Below, one piece after another: positions 1 through 10,405 of a DNA stretch of 64,000 bases. The stretch lies in NCBI GenBank assembly GCA_958510875.1, contig OY294067.1, forward strand, positions 265,830,180-265,894,179. The letters are read 5' to 3'. Under the pieces are notes generated by a model that saw only the letters and a list, made by a program, of their open reading frames with translations, had not been told where the DNA came from and ran no database searches. This DNA comes from Endomychus coccineus (taxonomy: Eukaryota; Arthropoda; Insecta; Coleoptera; Endomychidae). Within the stretch, counting starts at the first letter, position 1. Each line of letters starts with the position of its first letter. A program made the position numbers and the translations under genes.

Positions 1-1316
1 TGTCTGAAACTTGTTGCAAAATGTTTTTGATGTCATAAGAATCATTGGTCACCCAGTCTCACCATGGGAAATTGGCAAAACAATTGTTTTATTAACAAAT
101 TGACCGGTTATAAACAATTTAAATTGACAAATTTTCCAGATCCCAAAAAAATTGTTATTTTGAGACAGAAATACCCACTCGGGGGTTTTTGGGGTCTCTA
201 ATGACGCTTCTGAAGTTAAAAATAACAGAATTATTCATCATCACCTGGAAATTGGCAAATTGGCACCGGAAGTTGATGATATTTAACATAATTTATACCC
301 CTTTCTTCCAAAAAATGAACTCGATTGTTTTTTTTGAGCTAGCAATCACTACACCGAATCCAAAGATGACAAGGTCATCCATAATCGCCCGGAAGTTGAC
401 CAAGTGGAACCGGAAGTTGATGGAATTCACTCAAATGTTTTTTTTTTGAGCTATTAATCTCCATACCAAATTCAAAGATAACGAGATCATTCAGAATCGC
501 CCGGTAATTGGCCAATTAGCACCGGAAATTGATGGAATTTACCAAATTTTAGACCTTTTTCTTGCAAAAAATGGATTCAATTGTTTTTTTTTTGAGTTGA
601 CAATCAGTATACCAAATTCAAAGATAAAATATCAATCTATAACAATTCGATTATTGACCATTTGGAACCGGAAGTTGACGAAGTGCACAAGATTTGATGC
701 TGTTTCATATTCCTATGACATATTTAAAAAATTAGTAATAATCGTATTTTAATGATAACATACACAATTTGAGGGCAATAAATAAATGAAAAGCTTTAGT
801 TACTTATTATTATTATTTTTACATTTACAGTTCGTCGTTACATTCATTCGGTATAGTGATTGCTAGCTCAAAAAAACCAATTGAGTTTATTTTTTCCAAG
901 AAAAAGGGTATAAATTATGTTAAATATCATCAACTTCCGGTGTCAATTGGCCAATTTTCAGGTGATGATGAATAATTCTGTTATTTTTGACTTCGGAATC
1001 GTAATTAGAGACCCCAAAAACCTCCGAGTGGGTAATTCTGTCTCAAAATAACAAATATCATCAACTTCCGGTGTCAATTGGCCAATTTTCAGGTGATGAT
1101 GAATAATTCTGTTATTTTTGACTTCGGAATCGTAATTAGAGACCCCAAAAACCTCCGAGTGGGTAATTCTGTCTCAAAATAACAATTTTTTTGGGATCTG
1201 GAAAACGGATAAACGGTCAATTTGTTAATAAAACAATTGTTGTGCCAATTTCCCATAGTGAGACTGGGTGACAAATGATTCTTAGGACATCAAAAACATT
1301 TTGCAAGTTTCAGACA
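1..1316. repeat. Foldback element A (long terminal inverted repeats plus internal repeats)
   Basis: The first about 370 bases reappear as an imperfect reverse complement at about 838-1316. The outer ends are TGTCTGAAACTTG and CAAGTTTCAGACA. The left end coincides with the window edge, so the element may start further left. Between the arms, about 240-690 holds three to four diverged copies of a 120-140 bp unit marked by ACCGGAAGTTGATG, a T-run and ACCAAATTCAAAGATAA. No transposase frame is visible. Long arms plus internal direct repeats is the architecture of foldback elements. Family assignment is inference. Confidence 0.75.
922..1183. repeat. 131-bp tandem duplication in the right foldback arm
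   Basis: Two head-to-tail copies (922-1052 and 1053-1183) read the same over nearly their whole length. Each holds ATCATCAACTTCCGGTGTCA and GACCCCAAAAACCTCCGAGT. Near-identity suggests a recent duplication within the arm, and the left arm has only one copy. Confidence 0.85.
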
Positions 1317-2127
1317 AAGATCAACTATACAAAAATATTCCAATAGTTGCCGTTTTCTCGTTTAAAATGACTACTATAAGATACTTAGACAACTTCGATT
1401 TATAAGCCGAAATCGCCTCAAAAAAGCATGTTCTTCCAAGTCTTGAAAATAATCGGATAACGTAGTCTTGGGAACCCAAAATCTATAATTTCCAGGATAT
1501 CCAAATCGTCCTCAAAAAAGTCATCCATCGCAAAATCCATTTTTGAAAAATGCACAGATAATGGAATAAGTAAAAACGAAGAAATAGAACTCCCGATTAA
1601 CTCAAATTCGAATCAATAATTTTGTTATTTGTTTTGATTGAAGGTTGAAATGTTAATATCACGTAACCTTAAAGTTGTTCTTCAGCATCGAAAAGTGAAG
1701 ACTTAAATTAAAGCATAGAATACATTTACAACGGTACAAACCGAAATGTCCATTTAACAGACTTTATTTTTAAGTATTACTTAGAGTGTACGGTGCAAAT
1801 GGACATTAGTTACTTTGTTTTCATCATTTTACGTGTTTAGAGTTTTACTTGATATATTTTTGAAATATTTTTCTCTTTCATGAATATATTCTTTGTTTTC
1901 AATATCCGTCGGGGTATTAGCCTGGGTGGTAGTTGTTTAAAAATAATTCATGGTTTCTATGTTCCGTGTTAGAAAGAACATATTAGTAAAATCCACTGCA
2001 TTAAGTCACGATTTATAATAATTCAAATCGTAGATCTATTGCCTCATATTAATTATCGAATTAATAATGAAAAACGTGTACTACTTACAATTTCCATACA
2101 TTTTACAATTCGTTTCTTAAATGTTAA
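1317..2127. other. A+T-rich stretch with no recognised gene
   Basis: No convincing coding frame. About 1900-2010 contains AATATCCGTCGGGGTATTAG and AATTAAGTCACG-like segments. Related segments occur at about 34941-35030, so part of this stretch is a dispersed repeat of unknown type. Confidence 0.5.
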
Positions 2128-2799
2128 TGTTGCCGACATAACGTGGCGTGTGGGCTTACACACGATCGACTAAATGCCTATTTAGCTCGGCAAGATTATT
2201 GAGAAAGGCCAGAACTTATTAGTGGACAAGTCTCTAAATCATCAAGCACACCTTCGAGATTGGGGTTAAAAATTATAGCGGCTAATCATTTCCATACTAG
2301 TACTATAACATGGGAGTAAACGTATCGTTTTTAAACGTTTACCAAATCAGTCGTTTCATATTACTCTCGCCAGTCTGCAGGAACAAATAAAACGTTAAAC
2401 GTACAAACATTTCAAAATACACATATATACCTGGTTGTACAAATTATAGTTAACACTATTAAACTCGCACTTGCACAGGTGTTGAACGTTTCGGAATATT
2501 AAATGTAAAGTCTACTATTGTGCTTCGTTCGTTTGTTGACCTTCTTTGTAAATATGCAATGGACAAATTCAATGATAAATATCTTTTTGGTATCTTCAAT
2601 AGCGTGTTTTTAGATAATACAATCTTGTTGCGTACAGTGCACCCTCTCCTAGCGGACGTCTCCCAAACCTTTGAGAGACGCCCCGATCTTTCATTAGTGG
2701 ACATATTTGACATTTTGCCCTACAAACCACTTGACTTTCCTGTCAACAATTTATTTATTTATGAACGGGTTAACCCCAATACATTTATACATAACTACA
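2128..2799 (+). mobile_element. Possible solo LTR followed by a primer-binding-like site
   Basis: The stretch begins TGTTGCCGACATAACG and ends ATAACTACA. One base later, at 2801, comes TGGCGACTCGTGAG, which starts with the TGG that retroelement primer-binding sites use to pair with a tRNA CCA end. This is the order LTR end then primer site on the plus strand. No second LTR or gag-pol frame was seen nearby. A 97-codon plus frame (2520-2813) crosses the stretch but matches nothing I recognise. Boundaries are inference. Confidence 0.25.
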
Positions 2800-2876
2800 G
2801 TGGCGACTCGTGAGTTATGATTGAGAGTGACTTAACGAGTGGGTAGGTATTTATAAAAACAATATTTTGTCCTATT

Positions 2877-3230
2877 ATGGCCATTTCGGATAATTTCCCC
2901 TTAGCCGATGGTTCTCCACCTCTCAACACAAGACAGATATCTCATTATGTTACCGAAAGATTTGGTGACAGATGGATCGGGCGTAATGGACCAGTGATAT
3001 GGCCAGCCAGGTGTCCAGATCACAGTGTCCTCGACACAATTTTATGGGGTACGGATGAAAAAAAATTATGGGCGAGGCGAATATCAAAATATCAAGGAGC
3101 TTCAACTTAACATCATTAAGGAATTTGGGAGATTAAGAAGAAGGGATATAAATCGCGCAGTGATAACCTACAGAGAAGGTTTGAGTTTCGTTTACAGAAT
3201 CACGAACAACATTTTGAGCATCTGTTGTGA
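2877..3230 (+). pseudogene. Transposase C-terminal remnant, Tc1/mariner (IS630) superfamily
   Basis: The first frame (2877-3110) reads ADGSPPLNTRQ, then FGDRWIGRNGPVIWPAR and PDHSVLDTILWG. This is the pattern around the second and third catalytic acidic residues of a widespread insect DDE_3-type transposase (DGAPPH..., RWIG, WPxRSPDxxxLDxxLWG). The DxxH is altered (DGSPPL). The match continues in a second frame (KELQLNIIKEFG) and ends in a third as FRLQNHEQHFEHLL before a TGA at 3228. Two frame changes, a lost 5' half and the changed catalytic region make it a dead fragment. It abuts the deleted mariner copy that follows. The superfamily is solid from the motifs; the exact family is not. Confidence 0.75.
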
Positions 3231-3276
3231 TTTATTGTTTTCTTCAGTTATTATTATAGTTAGTTTTTTTGAAAGT

Positions 3277-3854
3277 AATCTAAAACGTGTGTCTTACTTT
3301 ACGTTTGAAATAATTATGTCACTGCCACACTGACATCATCAATAACCTACAAATTTCATACCTATTTATTCCAGTTGTAAAACAATAATGAAATACAAAT
3401 TAAAAAAAAATTAAAATTATCTTGGTCAAGGGTGGTCGTGGAATGTAAAACGGGTGTCTTACTTTAAATTTTTGAATATGTTTTGTTGTGTCAGAATCTG
3501 TTAACTCATTGTGCTGACATTTTCTAATCCAGTTTTTGAATCATGCCTCTTACCACATAGCACAAAATTTTCATGATTGAAGCCTATTTTCGAACGGGTG
3601 CGCTAGTTAATGTGCATCGAACAAAACGGGGGACATTTCCAACAATTACTGTAATTTTGTTTTTCTTGTTACTAAAACCGTTATTTCATAATTTGTAGTT
3701 CATTATTGTTTTACAACTGAAATAAATAGGTATGAAATTTGTAGGTTATTGATGATGTCAGTGTGACAGTGACATAATTATTTCAAACGTAAAGTAAGAC
3801 ACACGTTTTATATTCCACAACCACCCTTGACCAAGATAATTTTTGATATCCCGG
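3277..3854 (+). mobile_element. Internally deleted Tc1/mariner-type copy
   Basis: This is a short relative of the element at 4707-6278. It shares the subterminal left sequence, the 5' untranslated part up to GTGCGCTAGTTAATG, and then jumps directly to TGCATCGAACAAAACGGGGG at the transposase 3' end. The whole transposase is therefore missing. The right end is intact (GATATCCCGG at 3845-3854, then TA). The outermost about 45 bases of the left inverted repeat are missing and the copy joins the preceding transposase remnant directly. It is a non-autonomous derivative of the MITE-forming kind. Confidence 0.85.
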
Positions 3855-4704
3855 TACATAATTTTGTCTTAGTTTTTCAAACGAACCATACAGAGAGATT
3901 TCTATCCAATAATATGCACACAGTTCGATGAGGTTGTTGTCTTTCGGAATATATGTACAGATACATTTCCGATTCTATTGTTTTTGCAATAATATTTTGT
4001 CATATCACGTTTATGTTTATTCACTGGTAAACTCCATTGCTTACGACACAGTGCTCAATAAAGTGTTAACATAACATTTACATGTGACAGATTGAAAAAA
4101 TCAAAGCCTACTATGGTATAAAAACTTTTTCTTTAATATTTCTGGACTACAAGAGTAACTTGCGATACATCATCAAAAAGGTAATGGAAGGGGCTATTTA
4201 AAACTTCAAAAATCGAATATGGCGCCCCTAAGAAAAAAACTTGACGATGATTTGAGAAAAACGAAACGTCGTAGAGAATTTTCCACTTCGCCAAAAGGTA
4301 AAGCTCAAACAATTCCAATAAATATGTATTTATAAGTTTTTCCTAACCTCTTAAAAAAATAAAAATGAAAACCGTAAATTTCAGTTTTTCCGCCATATTT
4401 CCAAAGATAACTCCAATTGTTAAACTCAATATTATCGGACTCACCGGTACAGAACTTTTTCCCAATTTAATCATTTTCGTATCTTTTATACCGTATATAA
4501 ATGCCTGACTTAATTCATTTAGATTCACTTACGCATGGCTCATAATTTGGTTCCATATAGTCTACAATGAAGGGAAGTACCAGAAAATAAAATTGAAAAT
4601 TTCATGAAAATGATGCTTTCCACGACCAAATTTATGTAAATCTTGAATATTGTATAAAGAAAGAGAGAAGAATATTCTTAAACAATCTTGGTTTCCAATT
4701 CAAG
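3855..4704. other. A+T-rich spacer between two mariner copies
   Basis: No coding frame of note. The sequence AATATGGCGCCCCTAA at about 4217 recurs at about 56578 with unrelated flanks, and I have no explanation for it. Small minus-strand frames here (4133-4318, 4343-4528) show no recognisable motif. Confidence 0.5.
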
Positions 4705-4706
4705 TA

Positions 4707-6278
4707 CCGGGATATCAAAAATTATCTTGGTCAAGGGTGGTTGTGGAATCTAAAACGTGTGTCTTACTTTACGTTTGAAATAATTATGTCACTGTCACAC
4801 TGACATCATCAATAACCTACAAATTTCATACCTATTTATTTCAGTTGTAAAACAATAATGAACTACAAATTAAAAATTATTTTGGTCAAGGGTGGTTGTG
4901 GAATGTAAAACTTTGAATTTTTGAATATGTTTTGTTGTGTCAGAATCTGTTAAGTCATTGTGCTGAAATTTTCTAATCCAGTTTTTAAATCATGCCTCTT
5001 ACCACACAGCACAAAATGTTCGTGATTGAACCCTATTTTCGAACATTCGAACGGGTGCGCTAGTTAATGGAAATTGGCAATACAGTCAACGTTTGTGTTT
5101 GGACAATTTTCGAGAGCACTTCCCAAACGTGGCAATATTACCGGACAATTTTTATGCGTGCCTTACAAATTGTGTTGAAGTGTTTCGCGAAACTGGTTGT
5201 GTGACTCATAAAAAAGGTGCTGGTAGACCAAGAGTTCGTATACAGAAGAAGTTGTCAATGACGTTCGTCAAGAAGAGGAGCCTGCAAAACTTTTGAAACG
5301 TCTTTCTCAGGAAATTGGTCTTTCTTATGGAACATGTCAGAAGATTTTGAGGAAAGACTTGAACATGCATCCATATAAGATGCAAGCACATCAAGCTCTT
5401 CTGCCCGCAGACCACCCCAGACGCCTTGCTTACTGCCATTGGTTTGTCAATAATTTAATGAATGACGATCTTCTCGACTTAACTTTTCTTTCTGACGAAG
5501 CGTGGTTCCACCTTTCGGGATACATCAATTCTCAAAATATGCGAATGTGGAGCAATGATAACCCTCATGTTTTTATTGAATCGCCACTACATGCTCAAAA
5601 TATCGGTGTTTGGATGGCAGTTTCTCGCAGAAGAATAATTGGGCCAATTTTTTTCGATTTCACCGTCAACGCAGAAAGGTACAGACACAACTTTTTGGCT
5701 GAATTTGTGTAACAGTTAAACGATGATGAACTTCGGCACGGTTATTTCCATCATGACGGTGCAACAGCACATACTACACGAGAAAATATTGCTTTTCTCC
5801 GCGAGTTTTTTGATGACCGGCTGATAAGTTTGCTTACAGAAGTTGAGTTTCCTCCGAGATCACCTTGTTTGACAATTATGGACTATTTTATATTTCCTTA
5901 CTTAAAAAACAAGATTTTCGCAACTCCGGTAAATAATTTGCAAGAACTTCAACAAAGAATAGTTCAGCAATGTGCAACCATAACGCCAGAAATGCTGTAA
6001 AACGGTTTTCACAGCATGAGGATGCGCCTTAACTTGTGCATCGAACAAAACGGGGGACATTTCCAACAATTACTGTAATTTAGTTTTTCTTGTTACTAAA
6101 ACCGTTATTTCATAGTTTGTAGTTCATTATTGTTTTACAACTGAATAAATAGGTATGAAATTTGTAGGTTATTGATGATGTCAGTGTGACAGTGACATAA
6201 TTATTTCAAACGTAAAGTAAAGACACACGTTATAGATTCCACAACCACCCTTGACCAAGATAATTTTTGATATCCCGG
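4707..6278 (+). mobile_element. Tc1/mariner-type transposon with 160-bp TIRs and TA target duplication
   Basis: The ends are CCGGGATATCAAAAATTATC and its reverse complement, each flanked by TA (4705-4706 and 6279-6280), the target duplication of this superfamily. Inverted repeats run about 160 bp (4707-4866 and 6118-6278). Inside the left repeat, TTGGTCAAGGGTGGTTGTGG occurs twice (about 4728 and 4882), a direct repeat that could serve as a double transposase-binding site (inference). The total of 1572 bp is normal for the family. The transposase within is broken, so the copy is non-autonomous now. Confidence 0.93.
5093..6078 (+). pseudogene. Transposase of the 4707-6278 transposon, inactivated
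   Basis: It encodes the cut-and-paste enzyme that binds the inverted repeats. The N-terminal part (5093-5296) has a helix-turn-helix-like region ending THKKGAGRPRV, a GRPR AT-hook-like motif. The frame then shifts to 5293-6078 (RLSQEIGLSYGTCQKILRKDL is a second helix-turn-helix). The catalytic core follows: first acidic residue in FLSDEAWF, second in HHDGATAHT, third in the region PPRSP...MDYF, and the C-terminus CIEQNGGHFQQLL. Three lesions are visible: the frameshift near 5290, an in-frame TAA at 5710-5712 and another TAA near 5998. RSPD has become RSPC, but the last Asp (MDYF) is kept. The reading direction matches the element ends. Confidence 0.9.
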
Positions 6279-6380
6279 TATATTGAATTATTTGTTCTCT
6301 AGAAAATCGTCCATTTTTAGTTTCACCTTTCAAGAATTCGAATGGAGCTGTCCGTTACTTTGTGATATTCCATTCTTAGA

Positions 6381-6591
6381 GATAAAAACGAGAAATTTTA
6401 CTTTGTTAAATATCACTTTATTCAAAAGAAAGTGGATATGCAAATTCAAATTTTACATTTTATTATGAAAACATACCATGTAAGTGTATGTATGCTGTAT
6501 GTTTTGATAATGAACTATAAAGTTCGAAATTGCAATCAACTTTCTTTCAAATAAAGTGATATTTAACAAAGTGAAATTTCTTGTTTTTATC
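6381..6591. repeat. Hairpin MITE
   Basis: GATAAAAACGAGAAATTTTA at the left end is matched in reverse complement at the right end (about 6540-6591). Arms are about 55 bp with few mismatches and the loop is about 100 bp. No coding capacity. Its host element is unknown. Confidence 0.8.
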
Positions 6592-7689
6592 TGAGTATAT
6601 TATTATTCTGGTCTCAATCTCGATTATTTTAACATTTGTGGTTTATCAATAGTAGGTACTTACTTTTATGCCAGCTTAGGCAATAAACTCAAGATTTGTT
6701 CTCGTAAGTTATTTTAATGGCATAATGATGGAAATAATAAACATATACAAGGACCACAATTTCTTTGTTACAATTTCTAAATCAATGAGAACATCTGCTA
6801 CAATAGGAATGGAACTAATTACTTCAAAATTTCAAGGACAATACCTGTCTTAACATCTAATCTAGGTAACGACGACGACGAAAAGGGGTCGTTAGCATAT
6901 AGATGACGGTGAAGATAACTTCTTCTGATTCAATGTACATTAGAATGTATCTTCTCTTGGTAACTGTTTAATACGATGTTTTTTTAACTCATTAACAAGC
7001 AAATAGTCTCCACTTAATAGCTTAGAACAATCTTTCTATTGCGTATAAATATTTAACTTTATAACACAAGACTTTAATACTGTGAATATGTTAATGACTA
7101 TCCAATTTTTTCTCATATGAATGTTTTATGTTTAGATTTTATATTCACTTATCTTAGTTCAATATAATACTTTACTTATAGTTTCTCTTAATTTAACAAT
7201 TTCTTTATTTTCCATTTTTGTTTATTTCTCCAATGTCTTAATCGACTTATATAAGACTAAAAAATTTTTTTATATTTATTTTCGGTACCTATATTATGTC
7301 ATTCCTGTGTGTCTCGTATTTTGAGGACCTGAAGAGTAATATTCAATACTGGATAGTCTCAACACATTATAAACTGTATTATTATTTTTACCAAAATTTG
7401 TTTAAAGCAAGAATACCTTCCACATAGTTGACAAACTTGAAAAATTACAACAGTACCTACTAAAATTAGTAGAAAAATGTGACCAAAAATATTTATGACA
7501 CCGGCGTTTCCAATTTATGTACGTACCAACAAAAAATTCTATCGTTTCACCCTTTCATATGTGATATGATATTTTATCCACATTGTAAAATTTACTATGT
7601 TGATATCACTTTTATTTATAACTTCCGTTACTCGTATTTGGTATTTGAATCCCGTCCGAAAATGGCGTAATAACGCTGAAACTTAATTG
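6592..7689. other. A+T-rich noncoding stretch
   Basis: No recognisable gene. A 63-codon plus frame (7479-7670) has no motif. Short homopolymer and TA-rich runs only. Confidence 0.5.
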
Positions 7690-8037
7690 GAGACTTTACT
7701 TGCGGTTTGTGCCTTTCGCTTCAGAATCATCAATTTGGCACATTTTATGAAGAAAAATTAACAAATTCCTAGAAGATGACGTAGATACACACGGCTCCAG
7801 AGACCCGCCAACACCTCCAGGTAATTTGCAGAACATTGTGAGTGTCATAGTCGTGATCGGCGACTTTGAAAACTCCGAGAGCCAGAATTTGTTATATTTT
7901 ATGAAGAAAAATTAACAAATTCCCAGAAGATGACGTGGTTATCCGGTCTCAGGGTACCACCAGGTATTGCAGAAGAGTTTTTTCACGTCGTAATCATCAC
8001 TAGCAACCTTTATATCACCTCTCGAACAGTTAACAAA

Positions 8038-8156
8038 TTGTAATAAAGATTCTTGACCCAGGTATGAATCTAGTCTTATAAGACTAAATTAGTCTTATAA
8101 GACTAAAATATAAAGCATAAGTGTTAATGTGACCTATTTCCCGAGAATTTTTATAT
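8038..8156. mobile_element. Minimal Penelope-like terminal unit, 119 bp, with 13-bp target duplication
   Basis: The left part holds GATTCTTGACCCAGGTATGA, the reverse complement of the Penelope tail seen elsewhere in the window. The right part holds GTGTTAATGTGACCTATTTC and CCGAGAATTTTTATAT, the terminal segment. AACAGTTAACAAA flanks it on both sides (8025-8037 and 8157-8169), and the matching foldback arm at 11350 has the uninterrupted site. It contains two copies of a 16-bp palindrome where the family normally carries its hammerhead motif. Confidence 0.8.
8071..8105. repeat. Two TAGTCTTATAAGACTA palindromes: likely collapsed hammerhead stem I
   Basis: TAGTCTTATAAGACTA occurs at 8071-8086 and 8090-8105. 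In intact family members AGTCTT and AAGAC are the two strands of hammerhead stem I, and AAGACTAAAATAT follows the motif at 33701. Here the strands are joined by only a couple of bases, so the core is gone and stem I is left as a palindrome, twice. Confidence 0.55.
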
Positions 8157-8510
8157 AACAGTTAACAAACATTAAACGATATCTAAGGCGTCAAGACGCC
8201 CGGATCCCCCGGGAGGTCCAAGGGGACCTCAGTGAATGTTTTTGATAGCATATTCGTGTTCAGTGACCCCAAAAACCCTCAAGAAACCAATTCGAGCCCG
8301 TTTTTTATTTACCTCAAGAAGTGCACTCAGAAAAAGCATTTTTTGGCTGTAGAAATGCAATACATTTTTTCCGCAAAAAAAAAATTTTCTAAATCACTTT
8401 CTAAATCGAATGCAACAAACCGCATCGCAATACATCTAACTGCGCCGGGTTTGGAATGTGGAATGCTTTATTTCCTCGACTATTACTATTCATAGCTTGA
8501 CTGCAAATTT

Positions 8511-9204
8511 CAAGGATCAAACTTAGAGTACAACAAGCCTAATCAGATTTATCAGAAACAACAGATCGAATAATCTTTTATTTGGATGATGCAAATGACC
8601 ATAAAAGGCGCTTTCGAAATTGAATGTGATAATTTATACATTTATTTGCGTACAGATACGTACATAACATGTTCACCTCGAGTCTGCTTTCGTTGAGGCA
8701 AGCCAGACCATTTTTACTCTTCGAAGTAATAATTTATTACACTTTTCGTATGGCGCTAATACTGTGTTCAATGAGCAAAATGTGAGATACCTTAAAGACT
8801 TGTTTGAAATTAATAAAGTGGAAAAACTTGTATGTACTACATCTTTTTATCAGGCAAAATGAATATGAATTATGTTGGTATGCCAATAAAAAATCTCGAT
8901 GCTCATGAATTTAGATTCCATACTTTAACGTATGCCGAGAAAATTTATAATATTCGTTCAGGCGTGAACTAACGGTGAAAGAGAAGCTCAGGAAGATCAA
9001 GCATGTGTTGATATTATTACTGTTAAATCCTGACCGAATATGTTGATGATTTAGGATCTGCTTTGCCGTCTTTCTTGTGTGTCAGTATCATTTTCTCACT
9101 TCTTCATTCTTCTGGTATCTTACTATGTCTAATGATTTGTTAATTAAAAGTTGCGGCTGTTCGATTATTTCTGTCCCATGCTCAATTAGTCGAGAAAATA
9201 ATGC
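8511..9204. other. Noncoding stretch between foldback pieces
   Basis: No coding frame of note and no repeat that I could match within the window. Confidence 0.45.
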
Positions 9205-9370
9205 ACTAAAATAGGCCAAACCTTCCAAAGTCGGCGCAGCTGGATGGATTGAGATGCGGTTTTCTGCATTCGATTCAGAAAGTGATTTAGAAATTTTGTG
9301 CCGGATTTATTATTTTTGGAAAAAAATTAATTCATTTCTACAGCCAAAAATGCATTTTTCATTCGAATCA
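9205..9370. repeat. Reverse-orientation piece of foldback family B
   Basis: It matches the arm segment at 10560-10710 in the same orientation (GGATGGATTGAGATGCGGTT, TTCTGCATTCGATTCAGAAA, ATTTCTACAGCCAAAAA) and the 8330-8460 and 11510-11640 copies in reverse complement. It directly abuts the larger foldback. Confidence 0.75.
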
Positions 9371-9731
9371 CTGATAAATTGTTTGTAGAACGAAATAGGA
9401 ATAGACCGTAAATCAATATTTTATTGATTACATAAACTACGTTTAATATTGAAGACAAAACACCTAGGTTTACAAGATAAGTTAAATAGAAAAGCCAACA
9501 GAAAACGAAGGACTACACATGAAAAGCTGGTCAAGTACAAACAAGAATTATGATGATACATATGATGAGAAACCCATGAACCAAGAAGGACCAAATACGA
9601 TTATTGGGAGAATGAAATCCGACGGACAACTGAAATTGGAAGATTCATAATACAGCAGAGAAATGAAATGAAGGGACTAATATTTAGTATACAAATAATA
9701 AGAATCAAACATGGATACAGTAACTAACAAA

Positions 9732-10405
9732 TAATAATAAAGATTCTTGACCCAGTATGAATTATATATAAAAATTCTCGGGAAATAGGTCACATTAACA
9801 CTCACTAGAAACAAAAACAGCCTTTGCTAAACATTGTTTTGATTATAAGCATCAATTTGATTACAAAAATGTTAATATTTTAACTAAGGAAACCAATTAT
9901 TATAAAAGATCTATCCTGGAGATGATTCACATAAGCACTAAGTCATATTTATACTAATTTAATTAATTAATATTCTTGCAAATTCCTACTTGCGTCCTTA
10001 TTATCTTGAAAGTTTATTTTAGGTAGAATTGTCTAAAGTATTTCTTCTTTTATTACCTAATAAATCATGACATCTGGTTCGTAAATGAACACTTGAGATG
10101 GTCTCGTCTGTTTAGTCTCTCGTAGACATTTATGAAATGTGGTCGTATTTGTTGATAATTCTACTAAATAGTGGATTTTTAATATTACGCTGTAACATTC
10201 CTGTGTTATAATTCCGATGTCATGTTCGTTTCGGCGACGTTGGCATTTAAACGAAATTTGTGCGATAAGGACGCTTTAGTTCTAAGTAATCGGGTTATTG
10301 AAGTAATAAGTCTTCTGATGATGGTCGTGAGACCGAAACGTACGTAAAGACGAAAATATTTAAAACAGAGTGTTAATGTGACCTATTTCCCGAGAATTTT
10401 TATAT
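9732..10405 (+). mobile_element. Internally deleted Penelope-like element with 12-bp target duplication
   Basis: GTAACTAACAAA flanks the insert (9720-9731 and 10406-10417), and the undisrupted site is readable in the opposite foldback arm near 11810. The insert starts with the reverse complement of its own tail (AAAGATTCTTGACCCAGTAT), then the terminal segment, a remnant of the coding C-terminus (reading TTTGATTATAAGCATCAATT onward), a roughly 400-base 3' untranslated part, a hammerhead-like motif at 10310 and the terminal segment again. Inverted and direct terminal segments and variable target duplications are known features of Penelope-like elements. Confidence 0.88.
10310..10351 (+). ncRNA. 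Hammerhead ribozyme-like motif, intact core
   Basis: In order: stem I strand GTCTT (10310-10314), core CTGATGA (10315-10321), an extra T, stem II GGTC/GACC closed by a GTGA (GNRA-type) loop, core GAAA (10335-10338), a tiny stem III (ACG/CGT around TA), cleavage-site A (10346) and stem I strand AAGAC (10347-10351). Penelope-like elements are known to carry minimal hammerheads in their terminal repeats. The unpaired T between the core and stem II and the very short stem III are atypical, so activity, or a need for a dimer, is open. Confidence 0.8.

Larger units (their letters stand above)
7690..8510. repeat. Truncated arm of foldback family B, with a nested Penelope insertion
   Basis: Segments 7690-8037 and 8157-8510 match the right arm of the large foldback at 11165-11690, including TTTATGAAGAAAAATTAACA, ACGTCGTAATCATCACTAGC, GTCCAAGGGGACCTCA and TTTACCTCA...GTGCACTCAGAAAAA. 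They are split by a 119-bp Penelope-like piece. The frame at 8232-8495 is a chance frame across this repeat. Confidence 0.75.

Noticed and set aside
2459..2813. Overlapping 84- and 97-codon frames on opposite strands
   Set aside because: Neither has a domain, and the stretch fits a solo LTR better.
8232..8495. 87-codon plus frame
   Set aside because: Lies wholly in foldback family B, and the same region in the other copies is not open.
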